In this document: piece by piece, positions 9,974 through 21,893 of the stretch
Layout of the letters: each line of letters begins with the position of its first letter
How positions within the stretch are numbered: the first letter of the stretch is position 1
Source: Hortaea werneckii
Taxonomy: Eukaryota; Ascomycota; Dothideomycetes; Mycosphaerellales; Teratosphaeriaceae
Direction of reading: 5' to 3'
DNA length: 64,000 nucleotides
NCBI GenBank assembly: GCA_037044905.1
Contig: JBAOKB010000173.1
Span: forward strand, 124,001 to 188,000
Notes under the pieces: generated by a model
What the model was told of the DNA's origin: nothing
Seen by the model: the letters and a program-made list of their open reading frames with translations, nothing else
Databases searched by the model: none
Program-made: the position numbers and the translations under genes

Positions 9974-12076
9974 TTAGGTCGCCAGTACTGTTCCTTCGTT
10001 GAGAATCCGCTCCAGAATCTGGATGGTGGACGACCATTGGCCGATCCCATGCTCTTCCCGTTGCTTAAGATCGGCACGCGCGTCTTGTAGTCCTTCAGCG
10101 AAATCGGGATACTTGCGGCACTGCATGTGAAGAGATCTCGCGGTGGACTCGAGCGATCGTTCGACGCTAACGTTGTCACCAACGGAAATAGCTTCTCGTA
10201 ATGCCGGGAGCATACTATGCAAGAGCGAGCCAACCTGCTCCAGTCCCGACTGCGCATTGATAGTGTTTTGACAAAGGTGCCAAAACCGTAGACTAGGTCC
10301 TATAGTGGCACTGGTGACAAAGCTCGTGGTCATAATAATACCAGCTTTCAAAGTGAGCACAAAATGCATACATCCGGCGGGAATCTCGATTGCATTTGCC
10401 GAATCGCCAGAGATGTAGCCATAGACGCCACCCTGCAGTCGGCCACAGAGGGACTTGAGTTTCGACATTCGTCCGGCTTCACTATCGAACAGGCCGAGGT
10501 TGTGGGGGGTCGGGGGGTAAAGGATGAAGAGTTTAGCACATTCCGTGCCAACTTGAGAAAACGTCTCAAGGCCACAGTCTGAGAGAAATTAGCACAAAGC
10601 ACGAGAGTCGAAGCATTGCGACGTACCGATGTGAAGGTCTGTAACATGCCACTTCATGGTCACAAAGCAGCTCTCATTGCACGGGCTCTGCCGAACAAGA
10701 TCGGAACGCGGACGCACTGGCTCAATATCAGAAGTCTTGGTGATGGGCATTTCGAGCGAGCGATTCCCTGGCTTGTCCACTTGGGCGTCGAGGATTAATG
10801 TCTCCAGTGTCTGTTGCAGCTTTGTTTTGTTTTTGAAACCGCTGCAGAGGCCATCTTCGGCGCTCTTCGCATCGCGCAGCACGCCCGGTGACTTGGCCGC
10901 TTCGAGCAAGCGCGATTGCACAGCGGAGAGCGAAAATTCCTGGTTGTCGTTCTTCCACAAGCGTGGCATGCGGCCGCACGACGTTCTCCATTCGGCCAGA
11001 AGGGCGGAATTTTCCTTTGCAGTCGTTCTGCCGAGCGTAAGGCGATGTAACCTCTTTTTCCCCGGATCTTGACATTCCTTGAGTGCCAAACCAAGAGCGG
11101 GATCCGGACCATGCTTTTCGAGCAGCAAGCTGGGACGAACGTCGAGGCGAAGCCGTTTCAAGCCCTCGTCAGTGCTAACGAGGGGCTCGACTTCAAAATC
11201 GGCGTGTCGGCCACGGCTGCCATTGATGTGACTGCGTAGCTGGCAAAGATTGGGGTACTTACGGGAGCAAAAGGGACACTTGATCCAGCGTTCGGAAGGC
11301 AAATCCAGCTCGATGCGCTTGTGTTCGTGTGCCAGCGCATCCAGAGCATGCTCATCAAAGCAGTAGGCCGTCTGAACCTCCGACTCTCGTACGAGCGGCT
11401 CGGTGGAGGCCGCGTCGAGTGTTGAAACCGGATAGCCGTTCTTCGTGAGGACGAGTCGAGTTTGACCCTCGCTTAAACTCTTCTGCAGAGCCCAGCAGCG
11501 ATGTTTTGACAGGCGGCTCTGCTTAGAGAAATGCGTGACCAGCTCAAAGAAGCGCCCGAGTTTGCCGCATTCGGAGTAAAAGGGGCATTTGCAGTTGCCA
11601 TCGAAGCTCTGGATGCTGATGAACTGGCGCCGCTCCAGCTGCGATTCTGGTGCCGCAAGCCGCCAAACCAGCCCTTGCCGAGACCCAGTCGATCTATTCT
11701 GCCCGGAAACGGCGTCCGTATTCCCCTTCCACTCTTTACTCCCGTCCGACTCGTTGTCCGACCCGCTAGACATGTTCTCATCCCCCGCCGCCCGTTGCCC
11801 CATGTCCTCTTCGGCCTGTCGCACGCGCGGATTCGGGGTCGCTGCCCATCGCGGACGAGCGACAATCTGTCGAGACTCCGTCTGCGGACTAGCAATAGGT
11901 CTAGCGCTGGGCGTGGATCGCGTAGCCCTCGCGCGCCGTAGACCTGGGGGGGGATGCGGCTCAGCCGCAGAAGGCGTTCTCGTGCGGGCTACCTTGCGGA
12001 CCGGCTCTCCGGATCGTTCGCGAGCTCGTCGTTTAGTGCGAAAAGGATACTGCAGATTGTCTGCCTCCCGTACCAT
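9974..12076 (-). CDS. C2H2 zinc-finger protein, 684 aa, two exons
   Basis: Exon 1 is 12076-10626 and exon 2 is 10577-9974. The 48-bp intron has donor GTACGT, a GCTAATT branch site and a CTCTCAG acceptor, and splicing keeps the frame where the unspliced frame would stop at 10589. The N-terminal 150 residues are basic then acidic and Ser-rich, predicted disordered, with Arg/Lys clusters that could be nuclear signals. A degenerate finger lies at about residues 160-190 (CPFYSEC...H...H) and a canonical one at about 264-290 (CPFCSRKY, 12 residues, H, 7 residues, H). The last 200 residues are helical and hydrophobic with no DNA-binding motif, perhaps a regulatory or dimerisation part. A nuclear DNA- or RNA-binding role is likely, but the target is unknown. 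Long antisense frames over exon 1 are GC-driven shadows. Confidence 0.72.
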
Positions 12077-15000
12077 GTCTCAACGGTGCCTGTTCTCTCC
12101 GAGCTGGCTGTTCCCAGGACTGTTCTTAGGCGTCGCGCTGCAATCTGAAGCCCCGAACGTTTGCGCACTGACCATCGAGCCTCTGGCTTATTCCACCCCG
12201 GCCGACCCACATCTCTCATCATCCACCACCTCCCTCTTCACCCATTCGGACGGACCCGTCTCAGCTACAAGAACAATGTAGGCAAGCTGCTAAGGCATTG
12301 GGGCTAGCAATTCCTTATGCAATCCCCAACCCCTCGCCATGCTGGCGTGTCAAAGTACCCAAAAATCACGTGCCCGATGGCGGCCCGGCGCTGCACCACC
12401 CTTTGCCTGGCATCACGTCCGCATCTAAAAGCTCCGCCCTCTTTGCTTGCTAAGCTATCCCCACCGAGCGGCTTGCATGGATACGGGTACCTGGACTCCT
12501 TCTTGTGGTCCGCTCACCTCCCTCGCACCACCTTTCCAGTCCCTGCCTTGACGAGCGGGGGCTGCGTCCGCCGAGCTCTTTGCCCTTCCGTGCCATGAAC
12601 CATCGAACAATGAGCGCGGACGAGGATGGTGTCGATTTGATGGCTAGGAGTGGCAAGTTGACATAGCTACCTGATGCAAGGGTCGGGCTCTGCTGCCGCT
12701 CGAGGATATTGGACAGATCATGGAGGGACAACACCTCGGGTGTGTTTAGGGTTTTTCTTGTTTCTTTCTTTTTCTCCTTCTTTCCCTGCGGCTATCGTCT
12801 GAGAGGGGTGGCAGAGCGCTTGCTTTGCTATGGTCTTTTTCTCCGCTCGCTGCCGCCGTTTGCGCCACCTCGCACAGCCCGATACACGTGTCCCGCCCCC
12901 TTGCTTCGGCCGGCAGGCTGGGCGGGTAAAAAACGACCGTCGACGCGCTTTTCGTCGTGCTGGCCGGACTTGCGGTCAAGGCGACTGCTGGCAGACACGC
13001 ACTACGCCTTGCTCTTTCTCGGGCGTTTTCGCGCAGCACAGCTCGGGCAGAGCTGCACTAATGGGTCTCCGACGGGACTCCTGGAGTCGCTCACATGCGC
13101 ACCAAGCCTCGATGTCGACGTTGCTGGAATCGAGTAGTGATGCTTCATAATGTGTGTGAAGGTCAGTCTTCGGACGTCAAACAGAAGCCGGCGGTCTGCT
13201 TCCTCGCTTCGCGTCTTGCCAGGGGTTCTCGGCAGTGACGCGCAGCAACTTTGAGATCCCGCCCCAGCCAGCCTGAATCAGGATGCATTCCCAGCTGGAT
13301 TCTTTGCTCGGACCATCTCTCCCGTAAATGCTTTACGTGATCAGGTGTACGGTGGTCGTTTAGCGAACTCACTTCTCAGCTATTATCTCCTGGACTGCCA
13401 GGGAGCAGAATTCGTACGGTGATAGGCATGAGGAGCGGCTTGTGTCCGGCGTAGATAGATCTTCATTTACTTCGGCTTCAGCAGTGTGCGGGATGGCTGA
13501 GCACTGACAGGGGTAGACTCGGAAGCCACCAATTGAGTGATGGCCAGTACGGTTGTCGCATCTCCTTCCCGGTCTTGACCCATTAGTATACTTTACATTC
13601 CCCCTTTTTCGTTCCTCGACACCCACCAACCCAGGCCAAAGAACATCAACAACGAAGAAAAGCATGGCGGCCAATGGTGAAGGTGCCGCCGTGTGAGCTT
13701 GGACATCATGGAGGGAGTTAAAAAACGCGGAGGATTCACCTCTCTAGTTCCACTATCAATCTGGCGGGAACGAAGGGATAGCGAGATTACGAGGAAACTA
13801 AGAGATTGAAGGCAGAAGCTGGATACACAATTTTCTGTGCAGTTGTAAGTCGACAGAACTTGAAAGCGTATACCCGCTCGTGAACGCAATGCCTTGTCGC
13901 GTACTTGATCAGTGGAGCTAACTGCTGGCTGTACAGTTGATATGGGAATCGACACGAATCCGTAAACGGGAAGTGGTAGCGCTGCAGAGCTGACGCTTGA
14001 ATGGATACTACAAATGCAATATTGCAGCCCCGGCTTTACCTGCCTTGGCGAGAGAAGCGGCCAGCATGTTAGCAAGAGCAAGTCAAAGCCTACACTCTGG
14101 TATAAGATAGAATCACGGTTGCCAGAAGAAGTGTGCTTGCCTCAGCTAGAATGGAGGGCTCTCTCAGCATGTACACAAATATTGCATCGACGACATCCTG
14201 GGACCTTGCCTCTTATCCCCCGGATTTACCATACGCTCATTGGTACGTGCCATGCGCTCGACCAATGTGTCAGAGCATTCGACGTTTCACCGTGAATGAC
14301 GGGTCTCAATCCCCTCGATACCCTGGAGCACCTACCTACCAGCACTACGTAGCAGCGTGAATGGCCTTTCCAGCCGGTAATCGCCCCCTCCAAAGATTGT
14401 TTCGTAGAGGCTCTGGCGAACGAGCGTCATCGCCGGCACGGCGATTCTGAAACCAGTGGTGATGTACTGGAGGCAGATCCATAGCACCCTTTCGTGTATG
14501 AATCGGAGGCACTTACCCAGGATTGAATGCGCGATAGCACTTGCCGCAACAGCAACAGCAAGAGCCTGCTATCGCGATGAGGGCGGTACGGTCATGAAAC
14601 AAAACCCTGAGCCGGATTCTTCTTCCACACATCACAGAGCTAGACATTGCAGTAGAGGGACCTACACCAGCCGCAGCATTGGACTTAGCCGAAAGTAGAC
14701 AATCACGGCACAGGGAACATTTCGTCGTCAAGCAAGAATATCAAGGACATCGTTGCGTCTTTTGAGGCCATCGCGACGCGCGCGATCCAGTGCCACATCC
14801 GGACAGAGAAAGGGGTCCACCAAGACACGGTATGTTGCCGCAGTAATGGGGTCGTTTGCACCTCTCCCTTGAAATATTGTGCATCTGTGGGGGCAGCAAG
14901 GCTAGCAAGGTTGAAATAGTTTACAAGGTCTGAGACCGGTCGCCGCTCATTCGCCGCTTTCATTACAATCAGTCGTAACCTCGTCCTGCAAATGGTGGAA

Positions 15001-15473
15001 GCGGAAGCCAATTGAATAATATAGGCCACGACATAGCCGTCAACCTTTCTTTACAGACGATACTCATTGCGTAATTCCTCTACTTAAACAAGCATTACCG
15101 CAAGCATTACGTTGTCACTTTCTTAGTGCTTAAAAAATTGTTAACGAGAAAAATTACGACATTCCGCCGCATTAGTGTGACAAGTAAAAGCTAGGAATAT
15201 GAATTGTAGCAGATGGCTTGAGACCCTGTTATCACAAAACCAACTTCCAGTTCCATACAAAAGTATTGATTTTGAACGGCAAACCCGTTGCCAGCCACGC
15301 ATGCTGCTGAATGGTGATAGACTACGCGATTAGAGACGAAAATCCTACAAATATAACATTGGGAACTGTTTACGTGAGTGAAAATTTCCGCTGTGTTAGC
15401 ACACGCATGCAAGAGGATTTAAAGTCTATGTTGCAACTCCATTTTCTTTCCTTAATCCTCGTGCTTGCTGCTC
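12077..15473. other. Long intergenic region, no resolved gene
   Basis: The first 800 bp are likely the promoter and leader of the C2H2 gene and include pyrimidine-rich tracts. A plus-strand frame at 14151-14360 (starting MEGSLSMYTN) and minus-strand frames at 14513-14731 and 14703-15029 have coding-like composition but no clear splice joins or domains. I cannot decide whether they are exons of unrecognised genes or remnants. From 15.05 kb the DNA becomes AT-rich. Confidence 0.4.
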
Positions 15474-16630
15474 ATGCTCCTCGACATTAGTGTTAGACGG
15501 TATTTCTTCAACTCTAATAGTGGCACTTCAATTTCTAGGTGGAGCGATCTGAAGGCAGAGTTGCTGGCAGTCGACGTTAGCAGGGACTACTGTTTGGAAC
15601 GCGACGAAGTAGAATGCAACATATGTCGTGCTACTACTGTTGACGAGATGCATCAACAGGGTATGAATATGGTGCGGATGGGGAGCTGTGGGTGTGCACC
15701 AATTTATTGCAGAGATCACCTGGAGAATTGGTTGAAATTCTCTGGGGGAAAATGCCCCTCCCATCTGCATACACACGGTGAATTGCAGAATGAAGGTTTT
15801 CCCTACCACAACGATTATATTAGTGACGTAGCGGCCAGAATCATACTGAACGGATATTTTGCGGTTCGAGGGGGAATGCCGCGGTTCGGATGGGAGACAC
15901 TGACCGTTCGACATGTAAGCTTCCGCCCGCGCAGCTGTAATCTTGACCGCATCTAACATCACAACCATATCTTTAGCTACCGCTCGAGGCCTTCAGAAAC
16001 AATGGAATGAGTCATCATCTCTCCCTTCTTCTAGGTCGGACGTACAAGCGATCAAAACTTATTACACAGCTTGTTAGACTTGAAAAGGCGACACTGCATC
16101 CAGGCACTAAGAGGCGCTCTCCGTCTCGCCAGAGCCTCGTTCGTGACGCAACTGAGCTTGTCGACGAGATAACGCGGCGTGATCGGTAACCTTCGCATCA
16201 TTCTAGCAAGGCACTTGAGCTAACTTTTTTTTAGCCAGTCGAGCGTCAGTAACAAGAATCGTTTCTGCAGTGAACTCTCGAAGGGGCGAAAGTATCTAAA
16301 GAGCTATGTCCAGCGGATGATCCGAAAAGGCGAAGCGCTTGAGAAAAGCTTTTGGTTAGTTGACAAGATTCTTTCTCACCGGCGTGGTATGTCAGAAATC
16401 GAGTACAAAGTGAAATGGCTTGGTCTACCAGAAGCCGACTGTACCTGGCAACCCGAAAGTACCATGTGCGTTCAGAGGCATGTCACAAACGGTGCGGACG
16501 CTAAATTGTTTTCAGTTGTGGCGAAACTGCCGACACAACCTGCGCTGAAGAAGAAATTGACGTTTATTCTCTCCGTCGTGTAACTTCAATGAAAGAGCAC
16601 CAAGCAAGGGAACCCGAAAACGCCAGGTAA
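15474..16630 (+). CDS. RING-like finger plus chromodomain protein, about 331 aa
   Basis: Four exons: 15474-15914, 15977-16185, 16235-16465 and 16516-16630. Introns of 62, 49 and 50 bp have donors GTAAGC, GTAACC and GTGCGT, CTAAC/CTAAA branch sites and TAG/CAG acceptors; all joins keep frame. Residues about 47-100 carry a RING-like metal-binding pattern, CxxC, 18 residues, CxC, 4 residues, CxxH, then CPSH. Residues about 254-294 are a chromodomain (FWLVDKILSHR...YKVKWLG...TWQPE), the methyl-lysine reader fold of HP1-type proteins and of some gypsy integrases. Two cage aromatics are present (Trp-Trp), but the third position is Leu. RING plus chromodomain suggests a chromatin-directed E3 ligase, which is inference. 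The start may lie upstream, as a second intron may end at 15538. The stop overlaps a strong CAG|GTAAGC donor, so a further exon is possible. No integrase or reverse transcriptase is nearby. Confidence 0.68.
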
Positions 16631-17130
16631 GCTCGCAATCGGTCGTCTTTTCCGGTGTAAGAATCTAATTCTGTCTCATTGATGCGTCCTGGCTTTCAAA
16701 TTGGCACGAAAGCATTTTTACTCGAAGGGCAGAAGCTTAAAATGCTTGACTATCGTTATCTTTTCTGTTTTCCGGACTATTCGGGGTTGCAATTAGGTAG
16801 TGGCGCACCACGTCTTGTGCTCGAGATGATATCGGGCAAGAATATATACTCTCGATTGGATATAGGTCACTGCTTGGTATGGATTCGGCTAGCGTCTTGG
16901 GTACTAAGCTCTTATGCAGCGCTTAGTTATATGCTATAGAGAGTCGACGAGAAGGGTTCGCTAGTATGGATGAGTAGTCGAATGTCACTCGCTGTACATG
17001 TGATGGTCCAAAAGAAAGAAGACATAAAAAGGAGAAAAGGAGGAAGAGATAGAGCAAAGGCTTTACGCCTAGCGCACATAGCTAGAAGTTTCATTCCCGG
17101 CGAATATACGAAGCATTCACGATCATAGGG
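16631..17130. other. Intergenic, between two same-strand genes
   Basis: It probably holds the 3' end of the RING-chromodomain gene, or one more exon of it, and the promoter of the patatin gene. A frame at 16679-16939 lacks support. Confidence 0.4.
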
Positions 17131-19991
17131 ATGAAAATGCCCGGGCATAGACTGAACAGAGCCGGTTTATGTAACTCAGAGAGCCTATATATTTGTCAGG
17201 ATCCGAACCTGAAGACCACGTTGTCTACGGCTAGCATTAAAGATATGAAGGTATCAGAGCGACAGTTAGTGGTAACATTGACGGCCCCCAAGCGGCTTCT
17301 GGAGCTACAAGAAACCTTAAGGACTCAACTAGAAGAATCTGAACATTGCCCCGACTTTGAAATGCGAACTCGATGCTACGATACTGCTGAGGACGACCTT
17401 GTTATGTGGGCAACAGACGCACGTACTCGACGAGCCGATCATCTAGTTAGCTCTGTCGTGATCTTCATCGCTGAAAAGCCTACCGAACTCCAGCGAGCAT
17501 ACCTGTCTTGGATAGATGAATGTGGGGGCTCGCTTGCAAAAGAGCAATCTAAACCTGTGGCGTTTGTAGCGCTGACGAAAGACTCGCTAACGAAAGATCT
17601 TTTCGTCACGGAATTCCTGCGGTCGCAAGCAGGTGGAAAGCACAGCAGAAAAGAGTTCGAAGAATACGCTTTTGAGCATTTAGACGTCTTACATCAAGAT
17701 GCTCAGAAAGGATTCCCGGGCTTTTCAGTTTCATCAATAAAAGACTTGACTGCCACGCTGACACATGCGAAGAATTTTCGTCAGACTCATGGCTTCTTCT
17801 GGTCTAGGCACGAGACTTTACGAATTCAAGAAAAATTCGAGAGGCATCAACGCGATCATACTCCAGGTCGATTTTCTTTGGCGTCCACTCTAGGAGAGTC
17901 GCATCCAGGCCTAGCGGTCGACGGAGATGTCCACTTTGCTCTTCTCAAGAATGATGATGATTGTGTCATTCTGGACCGTGAGAGTCGCAACAAAATCATT
18001 AGCTCCTATCTCATCCTGCACACCCGTCGAGTGTATCCTCGGAGCTATATTTGGCTAGGTTGTACGACGATCAAACGCGAAGGGACCCGTTCTCATTTTG
18101 CGGAACAGTACTTCAATTTCCATTATAGAGACCCACTACGAACGTTGCTCCGCAAGACTGATGACTCTTACCCAAAGTCTGTGAAATCTGTGTTGGAGAT
18201 GTGGATGGACGACATGGCTGATGATGGTGGAGACAAAGAGAATCCGTCATCGCTTGCGAAGCATCTGGCTACCCTGCAAAGCCACGCCACAGTTCTAAAA
18301 GATCGAAAATTCGGCGGAGCGTGTTTTGCCTGTCTCTGTCGCAACTGGTCTGCTCTCCTCCCTTGTGGCTGCCACGGGCTTTGCAACGACTGTCTAATGG
18401 CACTCGATCCAAGCTGGTCTACTTATGGCGGAGCGCTAGTGACTGCCTGTGACATTTGTGGACAGCACTTCAAGGACTGGCGAGGCAGGGTAACCCCACC
18501 CGACTTCACTCCTAGCGTCTTATCTCTGGACGGTGGAGGGGTTCGCGGATTAATTCAGCTGGAAGTTCTTCGTCTTCTCCAGGAAGAGATTGCTGTCGAT
18601 ATTCCCCTTTGCCGTTTCTTTGATCTCATTGTCGGGACCAGTATAGGTAAGCATTGTTCTCCTCTCGTCTCTCGACTTCTCCATACTCACGCATGAGACA
18701 GGGGGTATCATTGGATTAGGACTAGGTTTACAGGGCTGGTCCGTCAAGGAAGGTCGAGCACGGCTGATGAGCCTAGCCCAGGAAGTCTTCCTACGGCCAA
18801 GCGCTCTTTCTCGCCTATGGCCCAAAGTAGACCAGTGGCTCACGACTTTTCAAAAGGTTTGGGGTTTTCTTCGGAACTCGGCAATGTATGATTCAGGTGT
18901 GCTGGAAAAGGTTTTGAAAGAATCGTTCGGGGAAACAAAAAAGCTCCCAGGAAGCTGGCCGATCAATGTTGCGGTCACAACCACGGCATGGAACCCGCGC
19001 CAGCAGTTTTGCACGCTTCTGACCAGCTATAACTCGGCTTCGCGTCGCCCAACCAAGTCGTACGCTCGACGTAATACAAACGACCATGGGGATGCAATTC
19101 ATATGTGGGAAGCGTAAGTCTCTGAACTACAGTACCTTTGTCTCCATCTCGACGCTGACAGTGAGCTAGAGCTCGGTGTACGTCAGCAGCTCCCGGGTAG
19201 GTTCAGGCGGGCACCTCGATCGTCAGACACCAAACTGACAGACTTATAGATATTTCAAACCCGTGTCCCTCTCACCCTCTGACGAAAGCCGTTTTGTGGA
19301 CGGGGGAGTGTCTCACAACAACCCCGCATCCATTGCTTTGCGCGAAGCTAGCGACCTCTATGACCGCCCGACAGAGGACATCCTTATGACATCTGTTGGC
19401 TGTGGGCAATTGAACATCGTTCCGAGATCGGATGACATAGTTGGACAAATCATACATTCAATTTATATCAAGACCTCTCCGGCCCAAGAAGAGGAAGATA
19501 GATCGGTGTGGGGACACCGAGAGAGGTATACAAGAGTAGACCCCCAAATAAATATCAAGAGCCCTTCCTTGGACGATATCAAATCGATACTGATTCTGGA
19601 ACAAGAGCTTGATGATGCCATCTCGCACAATCGTGATCTCCGCGAAAAAATAACAGACGTCTCGTGGAAGCTTGTTGCGAATTCCTTCTTCTGTCTACCG
19701 GACTCGGCGTCCCGCCAGGTCATCGTACACAATAGACTGGGGCTTGAGGTAGAGAAGATTTTAGAGAAGTTCAAAGATTTAGAATTGATCGTTATACATG
19801 ACGGAGCGGTACAATCATGCTGCAAAGTAGATCAATCGTCCTTCCCCGTTCGCATACACTTGCGCCAAGGAGCTTATGTTGACGACATAAAGCTCTGTTC
19901 AAACGACAAAACTGCTTCAATTTCGGGATTTCCCAAAACCAGGATAGTGGCGTCTCTAAATAGGAAACGAAAGTTTGAGCATGCTAATTAG
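17131..19991 (+). CDS. Patatin-like phospholipase with RING-like finger, 898 aa
   Basis: Exons are 17131-18646, 18702-19113, 19170-19196 and 19250-19991. The introns are 55, 56 and 53 bp. The tiny third exon is fixed by the family motif WEAARCTSAAPGYF, which appears only after splicing. The catalytic domain begins near residue 463 with the oxyanion loop LDGGGVRG, has the nucleophile elbow GTSIGG (Ser504) and the dyad Asp669 in FVDGGVSHNNP, so all patatin residues are intact. Such enzymes hydrolyse acyl chains of membrane lipids. Residues about 396-445 hold a CxxC, CxCxxxCxxC, CxxC RING-type cluster. The first 390 residues are unrecognised and charged. No NB-ARC or NACHT domain and no TPR array is present, unlike the classic fungal immune-type patatin proteins. 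It lies 500 bp downstream of the RING-chromodomain gene. A soluble or membrane-recruited lipase under ubiquitin control is a guess. Confidence 0.85.
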
Positions 19992-20812
19992 CAAGAGTTC
20001 TGAAAATTCATGTCATACTAGTAGCCCCCCTGCTCATATCACGACTTCTTGCCACAGTCGCGTTCTTTGACTCGATTAAGACGGGGCTAGTTTTCTGTAC
20101 ACGAACGAATGTGTCTTAAGCGAGCTATGAAAGCACGCGCCGGCTCTTATGCTATGTCCGCAAAGGAATTACTATGCGGAATCTAAAATACTTCTTTTCC
20201 GAAGGCAAAGAGGGGATTTCATTACTGCGTAAAATTGCGATGGAAGGCATTCGATTACTTTACTGATGAATCCTTGAACATGGCCGCATGACGGGAGAAG
20301 ATTCCCATAGGTGCCCATCTTACAATATTCGAAGTCTGCGATTTCCAGATTTACGTCTATCTCGATTCCTATCTATTTTTTTTAACAGCTGAGAGCGTTG
20401 ATTCTTTTACGTAGTTAGCGACTATTCTAGATCTAACTTGACAATGCGATTGAGGCATTAAAAAAAGTCTCTGAAAAGCATCGAATGTAGATTAGGAGCT
20501 AGAGCAGGCATTTTCGGCGAAACCTTACATCGGTAACCGAACAGGCTAGCCATTATGTCAGCAGTCGTTTGAGGCTAAAATGCATAGCACGCAAAGTAAG
20601 AAAAGCGAGATCCGTGACATGCAAAGCATTTCATCGTGTAATAATTGGTTTTATGTACTTTGATAGTCTTTCTTAAACCTTATCGACTACCTTACTAACG
20701 AACTTTGTCTTCCATCACCGTGATCAGGACAGAGCACAGATCGAAGAGAGACTCTAGATTTTACTAAAGTCGCGGAACCCGAACTTATTTCAAATAGCTA
20801 CGTTGCGATCAG
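19992..20812. other. AT-rich intergenic stretch
   Basis: No open frame of note. It contains T- and A-runs around 20370-20470. It probably includes the patatin 3' end and the promoter of the BTB gene. Confidence 0.5.
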
Positions 20813-21893
20813 ATGGCCCAGATAACACCCACAGGGGAAAGGGCTTTAGAAGAGTTCGGTTCGGTGGAGCCAACCAGCCAACCGATCGTGTTATTTCCAG
20901 AAGGGAAATTGGTCGTTCGGCTCCATTCGTTTTCTCGCAACGAATGCCAGTCCTTCCTTGTGTCCGGTGAAGTACTGAAACTTGCCTCAGAAGTCTTGAA
21001 GAATCGCATTACAGAACTACAGAACCCGTTACCCGGACGGTGCAGCTACTTGAACATTTTTGCGCACGAGACAGAATTTTTAGCGGTCATTATTCGATTC
21101 CTACACTATCAAGACAATGTTTCTTCTGAACCAAACGACCTTCAGTTCCTCGCTAAGGTTGCGATTTATGCTCAAAGATACAATCTTGAGCGGGCTATGA
21201 AGCCTTGGTTTGTGTATCAACTCGAAATGATGAACGTTACTGCCGATGACGCGGCCACTATTGGCTTTGAGCTTCTGATTCTCCACATAGTCGGAGGAGA
21301 GGTTCCCACAAGGAAGTTCGCGAACACAACGCTACGTGCTGCAAAGCTGCTGGATCCTTCTTTTCGAGACATCTGGTCGAAAACATCGCCGTTGGATGCA
21401 TTTCCACCATTCTTACAGAGTGTGTTTATGAGATTTTTACTCAGCACTTGTTCCAGCTGACCCCAAAGCAGGTGACATCACAAAGGCACAAGCCGTGCTA
21501 AGAAATAGAATTCAGATTGCCGTCTGCGATGGCTACGACTTTCTAAGCTCACAACCCAAATGCTTTGATCAACGAGGAAAGCAGTGTAAGAGCTGCGGTC
21601 GACGGTTCGATGAATACATTTGGCAGTGTACAGGCTGTGACTTGGAGACCCAACAGCTACAATGCTCGGGGTCTTCTCGACAATGTGAATTCATATCTAC
21701 GCTTAGAAGTCAGGGCGTGTTAGATGGTCTCGCCCTGAGATGTATTTCGGTGGAAGATCTTCTAAAAAGAATTCGAGCTTCTGCGGAAGATACTTTGCAT
21801 TGGTGTACCGAACTCAATAAGTGTCCGCTGAGGACAGAACTGCATACCCTTTGCGAAACGACCGAGCGGGCTTGCGAAGAATTCACCGGATGA
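20813..21893 (+). pseudogene. BTB/POZ protein gene, apparently frameshifted
   Basis: The first 200 codons read as a fungal BTB protein, with an FPEGKLVVRLHSFSR segment, then FLVSGEVLKLASEVLKN, and a FLAKVAIYAQRYNLERAMKPW segment typical of the BTB helical half. The frame then changes by two bases near 21420-21428, where a doubled GT (AGTGTGTTT) moves the reading from frame 2 to the frame that contains YEIFTQHLFQLTPK. After that, a plausible 44-bp intron (21472-21515, donor GTGACA, branch GCTAAG, acceptor TTCAG) leads into a second exon (21516-21893) with two CxxC pairs (CKSC, CTGC). A noncanonical intron instead of a frameshift cannot be ruled out. If intact it would be about 330-345 aa. BTB proteins often act as CUL3 substrate adaptors. 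It is third in line with the two RING-bearing genes. Confidence 0.55.

Noticed and set aside
11473..12281. Long open frames on both strands across the first exon of the C2H2 gene
   Set aside because: They are antisense or out-of-frame shadows caused by GC-rich codon use; they have no motif and no splice support.
13593..14081. Minus-strand frame of 162 codons
   Set aside because: No domain, biased composition and no splice partners; I could not prefer it over overlapping plus-strand frames.
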